DNA from: Flavobacterium sp. ALJ2
GTDB taxonomy: Bacteria > Bacteroidota > Bacteroidia > Flavobacteriales > Flavobacteriaceae
Direction of reading: 5' to 3'
Assembly: GCF_015594725.1 (NCBI RefSeq)
Contig: NZ_JADNRC010000013.1
Coordinates: 1-64,000, forward strand
Length of the DNA: 64,000 nt
Shown here: piece by piece, positions 42,698 through 51,873 of the stretch
Layout of the letters: each line of letters begins with the position of its first letter
Position numbering within the stretch: position 1 is the first letter of the stretch
The notes under the pieces: generated by a model
Told to the model about the DNA's origin: nothing
The model's database searches: none
What the model saw: only the letters and a program-made list of their open reading frames with translations
Position numbers and translations under genes: made by a program

Positions 42698-43600
42698 TTA
42701 TGCAATAGAAGCTGCATAAATGGCTGTAATTGATTTACCTAGTTTAGTATTAAAATCATCGTCTGATAGTCCTACTGTTAATCCTTCAGACAATGCACGT
42801 GAAAAACTTGCAATCAATCCGTGATTTTGTGCCAATTTATGATTGGCTTCTTCTTGAGCGTATCCTCCAGACAATGCCACAACACGTAATACATTTGGAT
42901 TAGACATTAGTTCACTGTAAAAATCGTTCACAGTTGGGATGGACAATTTTAGCATAACTTTGACTTCTTTGCCAAGTAAGCTAAGTTGTTTTAGAATTTC
43001 CTTTTTTAGAATTTCTTCTGATTTTTCCTTATCAATACTATAAATATCAACCTCTGGTTCAATAATAGGAATGAGTCCTTTTTCGAAAATTTGCAAACCT
43101 ACTGTAAATTGTTGCTCAACTACTTCACTAATACCTTTGGCATTTGCTTCTTTAATAACAGATCGCATCTTAGTTCCAAAAACATTTCGATCTACAGCCT
43201 GTGTTAACAATTCATCTAAATTAGAAATAGGTTTCATCAGCTGTACTCCATTTGCAAGGTCAGCGAGTCCTTTATCAACTTTTAAAAAAGGAACTATATT
43301 TTTTTTCTCCCACAAATAATCAGCAGTCCATTGATCGTCAATTTTGCGATTCATTGTATTTTCAAACAAAATAGCACCTAGAATATGTTCACGATCAAAC
43401 GCAGGGCTTTTAATGATTCTAGTTCTCATCTCATGTACAAGTGTGTACATTTCTTCTTCATTTGTATAACTATTTTCTTGTACTCCGTATTGTGATAAGG
43501 CCTTTGGAGTACTTCCACCACTTTGATCTAAGGCAGCAATAAATCCTTTCCCCGAATGCATACGGTTTAATTGTGCAATGTACCTTTCTCTATTTTTCAT
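42698..43600 (-). CDS. Class I fructose-bisphosphate aldolase
   Basis: 300-residue aldolase of the bacterial class I type, which cleaves or forms fructose 1,6-bisphosphate through a lysine Schiff base, needing no metal. Visible family blocks: KGFIAALDQSGGSTPKAL (18-35), GLIPIIEPEVDI, VKVMLKLSIP (catalytic Lys) and VVALSGGYAQEEAN. Slightly shorter than animal class I enzymes, as expected for this bacterial group. It stands between a terminator and a beta-barrel gene and seems to be a single-gene unit; there is no link to haem genes beyond position. Confidence 0.92.
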   Translation of the reverse strand: MKNRERYIAQLNRMHSGKGFIAALDQSGGSTPKALSQYGVQENSYTNEEEMYTLVHEMRTRIIKSPAFDREHILGAILFENTMNRKIDDQWTADYLWEKKNIVPFLKVDKGLADLANGVQLMKPISNLDELLTQAVDRNVFGTKMRSVIKEANAKGISEVVEQQFTVGLQIFEKGLIPIIEPEVDIYSIDKEKSEEILKKEILKQLSLLGKEVKVMLKLSIPTVNDFYSELMSNPNVLRVVALSGGYAQEEANHKLAQNHGLIASFSRALSEGLTVGLSDDDFNTKLGKSITAIYAASIA

Positions 43601-43638
43601 AATAATTTGTTTTAAATATGGACTGGCATTTTAAATAT

Positions 43639-44580
43639 TTACAAGCCTGTTTTTTGATTTACCTTATCATAAACCTCCTTAATCTTCTTGGGAGGATTAA
43701 ATCGATATCCAATACTGAATTTTAGAGTTGATATATTATCATTCAGTTGTGCTTCTGCAACATCATTCTGAAGAAAATTAAGCGTATTTAAACTTGCATA
43801 AGCAAAAAACCGATCTGTATTGTAAGCAATCTTTAAATTAAGATCTAATTGATATAAAGCAGAAACATCTCCGTCAACGTCATTTATTCCGGCTCCAAAG
43901 GCAATTCCTGCTCCAATTAAAACGCGGTCACTAATCACAAAATTATAAAAATAAGAAGGTGCTAACGAGAAAACATAAATATCACCATTAGAAGAATCTA
44001 ACTCATTGTTTAAATTAAGATTGGTATAATAAAACGAAAAAGTTGGAATAAAACTTCCTGAACTTTTAGTCTGCCATTCCTTTTGATTAACTAATGTTTT
44101 ATAAGAGAACCTTTCATTAAAAATATAAGATGTTGTTCCGCCAATTTTTGTAGAACGCATTTGAGGAAAATCCACAGAAATGCCTGGTTCACTGACATAA
44201 AATCCTTTTTGATTAATAAATGTAAAAGATTGCATCCATTTTTTATAATAAAAACGGGTGTTAAAACTAAACAATTTAGAATTTGAATTGTCTTTGTTTA
44301 CTTCAAAAAATTTCGGTGCAAAACCAAAACTGACATCTATAAATTTATAGCTTAAACTTACCCCTAGCTGTTCTCTTTGGTTTGGATTAAGATCAATGTA
44401 TTTTTTTTGTCCTTGAGAATCAAAACCAATCTGGAAATTATTAGAAGTATCCAAATAGTATATACTGGCAGTAACTTTATCATTATACGATTTAAAATAA
44501 GGATTTTGCAGCGAATAATCTTGAGCAAAACATCCCAAAAAGCTTCCAAAAAAAATAATATAAATCAGTTTTAAATTCAT
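43639..44580 (-). CDS. Outer-membrane beta-barrel protein, DUF4421-like
   Basis: 313-residue protein with signal peptide (MNLKLIYIIFFGSFLGCFAQ) and alternating amphipathic strands through its length, ending KLKFSIGYRFN and a short tail. The opening YFKSYNDKVTASIYYLDTSNNFQIGF resembles the DUF4421 family of Bacteroidota outer-membrane proteins; this recognition is moderate. About 12 to 14 strands can be drawn. Upstream is hemF; a 38-base gap separates it from the aldolase gene. Function unknown. Confidence 0.7.
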   Translation of the reverse strand: MNLKLIYIIFFGSFLGCFAQDYSLQNPYFKSYNDKVTASIYYLDTSNNFQIGFDSQGQKKYIDLNPNQREQLGVSLSYKFIDVSFGFAPKFFEVNKDNSNSKLFSFNTRFYYKKWMQSFTFINQKGFYVSEPGISVDFPQMRSTKIGGTTSYIFNERFSYKTLVNQKEWQTKSSGSFIPTFSFYYTNLNLNNELDSSNGDIYVFSLAPSYFYNFVISDRVLIGAGIAFGAGINDVDGDVSALYQLDLNLKIAYNTDRFFAYASLNTLNFLQNDVAEAQLNDNISTLKFSIGYRFNPPKKIKEVYDKVNQKTGL

Positions 44581-44669
44581 TATTTTATTTTTAATACTAA
44601 AACAACTCTAAATTACAATTTTAAATCTACGTTTCTATGTATTAAAAATAAAACATTGTGGTCAATATA

Positions 44670-45572
44670 TTAAATCCAATCAACTGGATTTTCTAACACA
44701 TTTATTAATCGTTCCTCATCGCTTCCTGCTTCGGGATGATGATCGTAAACCCATTGCACATGTGGAGGCAAACTCATCAATATACTCTCGATTCTTCCAT
44801 TGGTTTTTAAACCGAACAAAGTCCCTTTATCATGAACCAGATTAAACTCAACATAACGACCACGACGGATTTCTTGCCATGTTCTTTGTTCATCAGTATA
44901 TAATAGATTTTTTCTTCTTTCAACAATTGGAACATAAGCTTCTAAAAAACTATTTCCTACTTCGGTAACAAAATTATACCAATCCTGCATGCTCCTTTCA
45001 TCAGTCTCTTTGCAATAATCAAAGAATAGTCCTCCAACTCCTCGAGCTTCATTGCGATGTGCGTTCCAGAAATAAGTATCACATTGCTTTTTATATTTTG
45101 GGTAAAACTCTGGGTTGTGCTTATCGCAAGCTATTTTGCAAGTCTGATGAAAGTGTTTAGCATCTTCTTCAAACAAATAATAAGGCGTTAAATCTTGTCC
45201 GCCACCAAACCATTGCTGAATTACATTTCCCTTCTCATCATACATTTCGAAGTAACGCCAATTGGCATGTACCGTAGGAACCATTGGATTTTTTGGGTGT
45301 AAGACCAAACTTAATCCGCAAGCAAAAAAATCGGCTTCGCCTACATTAAACATTTTTTGCATAGCTTCTGGTAATTTACCATGAACTGCCGATATATTAA
45401 CACCGCCTTTTTCAAAAACTACTCCATTTTCGATTACACGAGTTCTTCCTCCGCCACCTTCTGGACGTTTCCAAATATCTTCACGGAATTTAGCTTGACC
45501 ATCTACCGCTTCTAATCCTGAAACTATTGTGTCTTGAAGGCTTTGTATGTATTTATAAAATTGTTCTTTCAT
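44670..45572 (-). CDS. hemF: Oxygen-dependent coproporphyrinogen III oxidase
   Basis: 300-residue enzyme turning coproporphyrinogen III into protoporphyrinogen IX with oxygen. Family blocks are intact: GGGGRTRVIENGVVFEKGGVNISAVHG, MVPTVHANWRYFEM, WFGGGQDLTPYY, and RRGRYVEFNLVHDKGTLFGLKTNGRIESILMSLPP. Its ATG overlaps the stop of the GNAT gene (ATGA, 45572-45569), so translation is coupled. Use of the oxygen-dependent form suits an aerobe; no hemN is in the window. Confidence 0.97.
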   Translation of the reverse strand: MKEQFYKYIQSLQDTIVSGLEAVDGQAKFREDIWKRPEGGGGRTRVIENGVVFEKGGVNISAVHGKLPEAMQKMFNVGEADFFACGLSLVLHPKNPMVPTVHANWRYFEMYDEKGNVIQQWFGGGQDLTPYYLFEEDAKHFHQTCKIACDKHNPEFYPKYKKQCDTYFWNAHRNEARGVGGLFFDYCKETDERSMQDWYNFVTEVGNSFLEAYVPIVERRKNLLYTDEQRTWQEIRRGRYVEFNLVHDKGTLFGLKTNGRIESILMSLPPHVQWVYDHHPEAGSDEERLINVLENPVDWI

Positions 45573-46099
45573 TGTGTTAATTCGTATAGTTCCATATCTA
45601 ACGTAAGTTCATTTGTTGGAGTAAATTCACTGACTAATGTTCTTCTCCATAAAAAACCGCAATTTTCTGCGACTTTAATACTTTTGAAATTCGTTTTATA
45701 AGAAATGATTTGTAATGTTTTCAATTGTAATTCATTGAAAGCATATTTTGAAATTTGGCTTACTGTAGCTGACACCCACCCTTTTCCTTGATATTTTGCG
45801 CCAATACAATAAGCAAGTTCTCCTTGTTTGGTTTCCCAATTCAATTTTTTAATAATAATTAATCCTGCTATCTTATCTGTTTTGTTTTCTTTAATTGCAA
45901 AAGTAAATTCAGAATTAGATTGGATCTCATTATTTTTTTCTAAAATATATCTTTCTGAAGCTTCAAGAGTTAAATTTTTAGAAAGTGTTTTAGGAAAATA
46001 TCTTTTAAATCGTTCTGCATTTGAAAGCATTAATACATGAAGACTTACTGCATCCTTTAAAGTTAAGATTGTTATCTGGAAGTCTTCTGTTTTATACAT
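45569..46099 (-). CDS. GNAT family N-acetyltransferase (RimJ/RimL-like)
   Basis: 176-residue acetyl-CoA-dependent acyltransferase. Motif A is QGELAYCIGAKYQGKGWVSATVSQI (the acetyl-CoA loop xxGKGxxxx), with later SIKVAENCGFLWRR typical of RimJ/RimL proteins acting on protein N-termini or ribosomal proteins. It lies between an unknown gene and hemF and overlaps hemF by four bases. No functional link to haem is known; co-expression is indicated only by the overlap. Confidence 0.85.
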   Translation of the reverse strand: MYKTEDFQITILTLKDAVSLHVLMLSNAERFKRYFPKTLSKNLTLEASERYILEKNNEIQSNSEFTFAIKENKTDKIAGLIIIKKLNWETKQGELAYCIGAKYQGKGWVSATVSQISKYAFNELQLKTLQIISYKTNFKSIKVAENCGFLWRRTLVSEFTPTNELTLDMELYELTQ

Positions 46100-46115
46100 T
46101 CTCGTTTGTTATGAA

Positions 46116-46496
46116 TTACAAATTTGCTTTTGCAGAAGCTATTTTGCTAATGATTCCAAATGAAAAAGTCTTGCTCTCTTGTTGAACATATTCATAAATA
46201 GCAATTGCTTTTCCTGAAAAATTATAATTTTCAACAATAGAGAATTTAACTAGAAAATCTCCAAATAGCTCTAATTGATTCCAATCTAAGTGACATCTAA
46301 CCAAAAGTGTTATTAAATCTTTTTCATCAAGATTATCTAAACTTTCTACACTTAAACCAAAATTTTTAAGCTCATTGTCCATGAGGCTAGTGTCTTCAAT
46401 ATTCCAAAACTTAGGTAAAAAAGTAATTGACATCAATACTTTTAGCATATTGTCTATTCGGGTACTTTCTTCGTCTCGTAGTCCTTTGTTTAGCAT
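46116..46496 (-). CDS. Uncharacterised 126-residue protein
   Basis: Small, mainly helical cytosolic protein (MLNKGLRDEESTRIDNMLKVLMSI...); acidic in the middle (ESLDNLDEKDLITLLVRCHLDWNQLELFGDFLVKF), no signal or membrane segment, no known motif. It lies 16 bases upstream of the GNAT gene and downstream of hemE, with a long hairpin between hemE and it. The family is not recognised. Confidence 0.65.
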   Translation of the reverse strand: MLNKGLRDEESTRIDNMLKVLMSITFLPKFWNIEDTSLMDNELKNFGLSVESLDNLDEKDLITLLVRCHLDWNQLELFGDFLVKFSIVENYNFSGKAIAIYEYVQQESKTFSFGIISKIASAKANL

Positions 46497-46561
46497 GTTT
46501 TTTAATTTTTTACGACAACATTTCTAAAACCTTGTGATTTGTCCAACATAAGTAACTATAC

Positions 46562-46610
46562 CAGTTTACTCCTACAAGGTTAAAAAAGCCTTGCAGGAGA
46601 GTGTAAACTG
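46562..46610. repeat. Long two-part hairpin downstream of hemE
   Basis: CAGTTTAC (46562-46569) pairs with GTAAACTG (46603-46610), and inside it CTCCTACAAGG (46570-46580) pairs with CCTTGCAGGAG (46589-46599) with one mismatch. There is no T tract outside it on the minus strand, so it is not a classical terminator; it could be an attenuator, processing site or repeat. Confidence 0.6.
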
Positions 46611-46640
46611 AAAACTGTGATTGAAAACTAAATCTAAACG

Positions 46641-47666
46641 TTAATTCCCGTATTCCTTAACTGCGTCAATAAATGCTTTTGCGTGATCTACAGGAATATG
46701 TGGCAAAATTCCATGACCTAAATTTACAATGTATTTGTCTTTTCCAAACTCATCAATCATTTCATGTACCATTTTTTTAATGGTTGGAATTGGCGAAAGT
46801 AATCTTGATGGATCAAAATTACCTTGTAGTGTAATGTTTCCTCCTGATAAGTAACGAGCGTTTCTTGCTGAACAAGTCCAGTCAACTCCTAATGCCGAAG
46901 CACGACTTTGACCCATTTCGCCTAAAGCAAACCAACATCCTTTTCCAAAAACAATTACTGGTGCATGATCAGCCAGAGCTTCAACGATCTGGTTCATATA
47001 CTTCCATGAAAACTCTTGATAGTCAACAGGTGAAAGCATTCCTCCCCATGAATCAAAAATCTGAACAGCATCAACTCCTGCTTTTACTTTTTCTTTTAAG
47101 TATAAAATAGTTGTATCTGTAATTTTTTGTAACAATGTATGTGCTGCCGCTGGATTTGAAAAACAAAATCCTTTTGCAGTATCAAAACTCTTTGATCCTT
47201 TTCCTTCTACAGCATAGCAAAAAATTGTCCAAGGTGAACCTGCAAAACCAATCAAAGGCACCTCATCATTCAGCATTTCCTTTGTTAATTTAATTGCGTC
47301 CATTACATAACCAAGGCTCTCTTGAATGTCTGGAATATAAACTCTCTGAACATCCTGCATCGTACGGATAGGATTTGGTAAAAACGGACCAAAGTTTTCT
47401 TTCATCAATACTTCAATTCCCATTGCTTGTGGAACTACTAAAATATCCGAGAATAAAATTGCAGCATCTGGAGCAATACGACGAATTGGCTGTACAGTTA
47501 TTTCTGCAGCTAATTCTGGTGTTTTACAACGAGTAAAAAAGTCATATTTATCACGAAGAGCGATAAATTCTGGTAAATATCTTCCTGCCTGACGCATCAT
47601 CCAAACTGGCGGACGTTGAACTGTTTCTCCTTTTAATGCTTTTAAAAATAGGTCGTTTTTTAACAT
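46641..47666 (-). CDS. hemE: Uroporphyrinogen decarboxylase
   Basis: 341-residue enzyme removing four carboxyls from uroporphyrinogen III. N-terminal signature [16 protein letters not shown] with the catalytic arginines ([10 protein letters not shown]), the second signature [16 protein letters not shown], and [15 protein letters not shown] near the end. All are intact and length is normal. It has its own -7 box just downstream of the hemD stop, so it can be expressed apart from hemACD. Confidence 0.97.
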   Translation of the reverse strand: MLKNDLFLKALKGETVQRPPVWMMRQAGRYLPEFIALRDKYDFFTRCKTPELAAEITVQPIRRIAPDAAILFSDILVVPQAMGIEVLMKENFGPFLPNPIRTMQDVQRVYIPDIQESLGYVMDAIKLTKEMLNDEVPLIGFAGSPWTIFCYAVEGKGSKSFDTAKGFCFSNPAAAHTLLQKITDTTILYLKEKVKAGVDAVQIFDSWGGMLSPVDYQEFSWKYMNQIVEALADHAPVIVFGKGCWFALGEMGQSRASALGVDWTCSARNARYLSGGNITLQGNFDPSRLLSPIPTIKKMVHEMIDEFGKDKYIVNLGHGILPHIPVDHAKAFIDAVKEYGN

Positions 47667-47683
47667 GGTTTTTATTTTAGCTG

Positions 47684-47691
47684 CAAAGCTA
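47684..47691 (-). promoter_or_regulatory. -7 box (TAGCTTTG) of hemE
   Basis: Minus-strand reading of 47691-47684 is TAGCTTTG. A TTTG lies 16 bases upstream (47711-47708), shorter than the usual spacing. It gives a leader of roughly ten bases. Confidence 0.45.
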
Positions 47692-47714
47692 CAAAGTGAT
47701 AGATTTGCAAAGTT

Positions 47715-48380
47715 TTATTTATATTCGTGTAAAACATCTTCAATAACATCTTCAACAGTTGGTTGATCCGCGATGATGATGTTTTTAGTAATTTTTTCTA
47801 ATGCTTCTGCCGTGGTTTCTCCAATACAAAAGCATTTTTCATTTTTAATCGTATTGTCTTTCAGATAACTTTCAATTCCAGATGGGCTATAAAACAAGAT
47901 TCCATCTACTTTTGAATTAATTTTTTGAGGTGTCAAGGTAGTTTCATATACTTTAATCTCATTCAATTTTACCCCAGCATCTTTTAATGCTTTTGGCAGG
48001 GTTTCTCTACGAAGGTTTCCACTAAAAAAAGTATAACTTTCATTGGCATAAATCAGAGTTATTATTTCAGCTAAATCTGCGGCGTAACCAGTATAAGCTA
48101 TAACATTAAATCCGCTTTCAGATAATAGAATCTTAGTTTTTAAACCAACACAAAAGACATTTTTACTTTTCAATTCTTCTGATTTCGGATCAGATAAAAC
48201 GCTATGAACCGCATTCTGACTTGTAAATATCAAGTTTTCATTGATGTCTTGAATCTTAAAAGGTTTATTTTGAGTTTCGATGAAATTTACTTCAACTAAA
48301 TCAATATTTGCTTTTTGTAATTCTTGTTTCTGAATACTCGAAAGTATTTTTGTAGATAATATTTGAATTGATTTTGCCAT
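47715..48380 (-). CDS. hemD: Uroporphyrinogen-III synthase
   Basis: 221-residue enzyme that closes and inverts ring D of hydroxymethylbilane. HemD sequences are poorly conserved, but ENLIFTSQNAVHSVL, KNVFCVGLKTKILLSESGF, DGILFYSPSGIESYL and KCFCIGETTAEAL are the family's recurrent blocks. The ATG overlaps the hemC stop by one base (TAATG), confirming the assignment by context. hemE follows after 48 bases with its own promoter box. Confidence 0.92.
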   Translation of the reverse strand: MAKSIQILSTKILSSIQKQELQKANIDLVEVNFIETQNKPFKIQDINENLIFTSQNAVHSVLSDPKSEELKSKNVFCVGLKTKILLSESGFNVIAYTGYAADLAEIITLIYANESYTFFSGNLRRETLPKALKDAGVKLNEIKVYETTLTPQKINSKVDGILFYSPSGIESYLKDNTIKNEKCFCIGETTAEALEKITKNIIIADQPTVEDVIEDVLHEYK

Positions 48381-49306
48381 TATTTTTTTAGAGATTCTTT
48401 AATCGTTTTCATCAATTCAGCTCCACCATTCCCAAGAACTTCCTGCGCCATATTAAAACCTAATTTTTTCCATTCTTCAATTGGAACAGTCTTATCTATT
48501 TCAATTTTAACTTTTCCATCTAATGAAAATAAAACGCCTTGAAAATGAAGCGTATCTTCTTCTTCATTATATTGAACCAAAGCTCCTATTGGCGCTGAAC
48601 AACCTCCTTCTAATGTTCTTAAAAACTGACGCTCGATATAGGTAACTATTTCTGTTTCGATGTCATTTAATTGCGTTAGTGCGTCCAATGAAAAATTATC
48701 ACTTTCCATTGCAACAACAACCATTGCTCCTTGAGCTGGTGCAGGTATCATCCAATCTAGATTAATATAATCTTCTGGTTTTAAACCGATTCTTTCTAGT
48801 CCTGCTGCTGCAAAAACAGCCCCGCTCCAATCGTTATCTTTTAATTTTTGCATGCGCGTATTTACGTTTCCACGTAAATCGACTACCTTATGATTTGGGT
48901 ATTTGTTTAACCATTGCGCTTGGCGACGTAAACTTCCTGTTGCAATAGTAGCTAATTCATTTAAGAAATTCAGATTACCTTTATGAACTAAAATATCCAA
49001 TGAGTTGGCTCTTTCTAGAACGGCTGCTTGAACAATCCCTTTTGGTAGAGCCGTAGGAACATCTTTCATAGAATGCACTGCGATATCTATTTCGCCATTA
49101 ATCATGGCAATATCTAGTGTTTTGGTAAAAATTCCTGTGATTCCCAGTTCGTAAAGTGGTTTATCCAGTAATATATCTCCTTGCGATTTAACTGCAATAA
49201 TCTTGGTTTTATATCCTAAATCGTTTAGCTTTTTCTCGACTGTATGCGCTTGCCAAAGTGCCAATTCGCTATCGCGAGTTCCAATTCTTATAATTTTGTC
49301 TGCCAT
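48380..49306 (-). CDS. hemC: Porphobilinogen deaminase (hydroxymethylbilane synthase)
   Basis: 308-residue enzyme polymerising four porphobilinogens. It begins MADKIIRIGTRDSELALWQA, has VHSMKDVPT, and carries the cofactor-attachment cysteine in LEGGCSAPIGA. Length is normal. It lies 105 bases downstream of hemA and is translationally coupled to hemD. The gap to hemA shows no clear promoter, so a hemA-hemC-hemD transcript is likely. Confidence 0.97.
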   Translation of the reverse strand: MADKIIRIGTRDSELALWQAHTVEKKLNDLGYKTKIIAVKSQGDILLDKPLYELGITGIFTKTLDIAMINGEIDIAVHSMKDVPTALPKGIVQAAVLERANSLDILVHKGNLNFLNELATIATGSLRRQAQWLNKYPNHKVVDLRGNVNTRMQKLKDNDWSGAVFAAAGLERIGLKPEDYINLDWMIPAPAQGAMVVVAMESDNFSLDALTQLNDIETEIVTYIERQFLRTLEGGCSAPIGALVQYNEEEDTLHFQGVLFSLDGKVKIEIDKTVPIEEWKKLGFNMAQEVLGNGGAELMKTIKESLKK

Positions 49307-49411
49307 TTCTGTTTTTTAAAACCACTGTTTTATTTTTTTACCATTAAAATAGTAAGGACTGCCTTTATAACACAAAGCTTAATTTCTGTTAATCTCGTAA
49401 TAGTTAAAATT

Positions 49412-50668
49412 TTATTTTGCGCTCACTCCAATTTTGAAGACTTTTTCAATCCATTCAATACTTTCATCTACCATAGTATCATCATCTTTAAGATGATTAG
49501 CAAAATGAGTTGTGATTTTATGAATAATTCTCGCACTGATTATTTCAGCTTGTTCCTCATTAAAATCGGCTATTTTTTTACTTTGAAAATCTAATTCTGA
49601 TTTTTTTATTGCGTTCAGTTTTTCTTTCAAAGCATTGATAGTTGGTGCAAATTTTCGCCCTTTGGTCCAGGTTACAAATTCTTCCTTAATTTCTTCAATG
49701 ATCGCTTCGGCAGCTGGAATATGTTTTTTACGATTTTCTAGTGTTTCGTCTGTAAGCTGTGACAAATAATCCATGTGGATTAAAGTAACTCCTTCCAGTT
49801 CTTCTACATTTTCATTTACGTTCTTAGGAATCGATAAATCCAAAATCAATAAAGGTTTTTTAAGATTTAAGATTGCTTTATCAACTGTAGGGTTTTGCGC
49901 TCCTGTTGCAACAACAACAACATCGGCTTTTTGTAGTTCAAGATGTAACTCTGAGTAATCTTTTACGATTAGATTTAATTTCCCAGCTAGTTTTTCGGCT
50001 TTATCTTTAGTACGATTTATCAAAGTAATATGTTCATTTTTAGTATGTTTTACTAAATTCTCACATGTATTTCTTCCAATCTTACCTGTACCAAATAACA
50101 AGATATTTTTGTTACCAATATCTTCTACATTTTTTATAATATACTGAACCGAAGCAAAAGATACCGAAGTGGCTCCTGAACTTATTTCGGTTTCATTTTT
50201 AATTTTTTTACTTGCCTGAATCACTGCGTTTATTAATCTTTCGATAAAAGTATTGGCTAAACCAAAAGATTTTGATTGTGTGAAGCTTGATTTTATTTGA
50301 GCAATAATTTCGAAATCTCCCAGAATCTGACTGTCTAAACCTGTTCCTACTTTAAAGAGATGATTAATTGCCTCATGATTTTTATATACGAAACCTACTC
50401 TTTGAAATTCTTCGATAGAGCCATTGCTATTTTCGCAAATCAATTTTATAAGTTGAAAAGGATGCTCGGCAAACCCATATATTTCGGTACGATTACATGT
50501 AGACGTAACTATTAAACTTTCAATTCCCTCATTCTTGGCTTGTTCCAGCAGGCGCATTTTTGCATCAGCGTCTAAACTAAACTTACCTCTAATCGCAGCA
50601 TCAGCTTTTTTATAGCTCAGTCCAACTGAATAAAAATAGTGATGTTTCGATATGTTATTATTTTCCAT
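49412..50668 (-). CDS. hemA: Glutamyl-tRNA reductase
   Basis: 418-residue NADPH enzyme starting C5 tetrapyrrole synthesis. The active-site cysteine lies in VTSTCNRTEIYG (about residue 58), followed by GTGLDSQILGDFEI and the NADPH-binding ILLFGTGKIGRNTCENL. Two ATGs are possible, 50683 and 50668; the -7 box at 50701-50694 puts transcription start near 50687, so 50668 (MENNNISKHH) is preferred. hemL, the next step, is not in the window. It is divergent from an AraC regulator. Confidence 0.95.
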   Translation of the reverse strand: MENNNISKHHYFYSVGLSYKKADAAIRGKFSLDADAKMRLLEQAKNEGIESLIVTSTCNRTEIYGFAEHPFQLIKLICENSNGSIEEFQRVGFVYKNHEAINHLFKVGTGLDSQILGDFEIIAQIKSSFTQSKSFGLANTFIERLINAVIQASKKIKNETEISSGATSVSFASVQYIIKNVEDIGNKNILLFGTGKIGRNTCENLVKHTKNEHITLINRTKDKAEKLAGKLNLIVKDYSELHLELQKADVVVVATGAQNPTVDKAILNLKKPLLILDLSIPKNVNENVEELEGVTLIHMDYLSQLTDETLENRKKHIPAAEAIIEEIKEEFVTWTKGRKFAPTINALKEKLNAIKKSELDFQSKKIADFNEEQAEIISARIIHKITTHFANHLKDDDTMVDESIEWIEKVFKIGVSAK

Positions 50669-50693
50669 AGATACCCTTGTCATAAAAGTGCAA

Positions 50694-50701
50694 CAAAATT
50701 A
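50694..50701 (-). promoter_or_regulatory. -7 box (TAATTTTG) of hemA
   Basis: Minus-strand reading of 50701-50694 is TAATTTTG. No TTG occurs at the standard -33 spacing. It supports the downstream of the two hemA start codons. Confidence 0.4.
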
Positions 50702-50774
50702 TCATTATACTATTTATAAAAGTAACGCTCAAAGTACTATTTGTGTCGCTATGTGTTTTTTTAATTCTAATTGG

Positions 50775-50803
50775 TTGTAATTATGTAAAAAACGCTATTT
50801 TTG
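50775..50803 (+). promoter_or_regulatory. Promoter of the AraC-family gene (TTG / N18 / TATTTTTG)
   Basis: TTG (50775-50777), 18 bases, then TATTTTTG (50796-50803). It leaves a leader of about 85 bases that contains a 23-bp palindrome. Confidence 0.5.
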
Positions 50804-50830
50804 TAGCAAAATCAAGTCTTTCGAATTGCT

Positions 50831-50853
50831 TTATTTAGAGCTGTTCTAAATAA
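50831..50853. promoter_or_regulatory. 23-bp perfect inverted repeat in the AraC-family gene leader
   Basis: TTATTTAGA-GCTGT-TCTAAATAA: nine-base perfect arms around five bases, placed downstream of the promoter and 44 bases before ATG 50897. The inner TTTAGA/TCTAAA is like the DtxR-type sites, but the spacer is five rather than four. It may act as operator or RNA hairpin. Confidence 0.5.
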
Positions 50854-50896
50854 TATTTTGCTTTAAATTTCATTTTTAACAAAAAAAAATATCGCT

Positions 50897-51769
50897 ATGA
50901 GTTCTCAAGAAATTATAAAAATTGAAGACGACTTTACGCTTATTCGTTTCCAGAATGACAGTTCGGACGCATTTAATGCCCAGCGAGAAATCGGTAGCGG
51001 CCTGATACAGTTTCACTTTGGTATAAAAGGAAAAGCAAAATTTCTGTTCAACCAAGGCAATTATGCTTTGGAACTACAAGAAGAAAAATCATTACTTTTA
51101 TATAACCCTCAAAAAGAATTACCGCTTCATTTAGAACTCGCTCCTAATTCTTGGGTTATATCTGTAATTGTTTCTATCAAGAAATTTCATGCATTATTCT
51201 CTACCGAAGCTGATTACATTACTTTTTTGAGTGCTGATAACAAGGATAAAAAATATTATAACGAAGGAAACATTAGTCCATCAATGGCAATTGTCCTGAG
51301 TCAGCTATTTCATTATAATCTACATCCCTCTATAAAAAACCTGTATTACAAAGGCAAAGGATATGAATTATTGAGTTTATATTTTAATAGAACAGAAGAT
51401 CCAAATGCCGAACAATGTCCTTTTTTAATCGATGAAGACAATGTTTTAAAAATACGAAAAGCCAAAGAAATTATTATTGCCAATATGTCCGAACCACCAG
51501 GTTTACAAGAATTGGCCGATGAAATTGGTTTAAATTTGAAAAAGCTAAAAATGGGTTTCAAACAGATTTATGGCGATACTGTTTATGGTTTTTTATTTGA
51601 TTATAAAATGGATTATGCTCGAAAATTACTAGACAGCGGTTCTTATAATGTAAACGAAGTAGGCCTGAAAATAGGATATAGCACTGGGAGTCATTTTATT
51701 GCTGCTTTTAAAAAGAAGTTTGCAACCACTCCAAAAAAATATTTGATGTCGATAAATACCAATATTTAA
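50897..51769 (+). CDS. AraC family transcriptional regulator
   Basis: 290-residue regulator. The C-terminal 90 residues form the double helix-turn-helix (GLQELADEIGLNLKKLKMGFKQIYGDTVYGFLFDYKMDYARKLL and VNEVGLKIGYSTGSHFIAAFKKKFATTPKKYL). The N-terminal about 190 residues are a beta-rich sensor-like domain (GSGLIQFHFGIKGKAKFLF) similar in layout to PchR-type regulators. It lies between divergent hemA and co-directional hemH. PchR-like regulators sense siderophores or haem-related ligands, so control of iron or haem genes is a reasonable guess from context. Confidence 0.88.
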   Translation: MSSQEIIKIEDDFTLIRFQNDSSDAFNAQREIGSGLIQFHFGIKGKAKFLFNQGNYALELQEEKSLLLYNPQKELPLHLELAPNSWVISVIVSIKKFHALFSTEADYITFLSADNKDKKYYNEGNISPSMAIVLSQLFHYNLHPSIKNLYYKGKGYELLSLYFNRTEDPNAEQCPFLIDEDNVLKIRKAKEIIIANMSEPPGLQELADEIGLNLKKLKMGFKQIYGDTVYGFLFDYKMDYARKLLDSGSYNVNEVGLKIGYSTGSHFIAAFKKKFATTPKKYLMSINTNI

Positions 51770-51844
51770 AATCAATATCAATTTTATATATCAAACAATA
51801 ATTAAAAAATAGTTAATCACAATTTAACAAAAAGTAAGAATATA

Positions 51845-51852
51845 TACTTTTG
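51845..51852 (+). promoter_or_regulatory. -7 box (TACTTTTG) of hemH
   Basis: TACTTTTG matches the consensus; the -33 region is AT-rich without TTG. The transcript leader of about 57 bases holds a direct repeat. Confidence 0.5.
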
Positions 51853-51873
51853 AACAAAATTCAAACAATCAAA

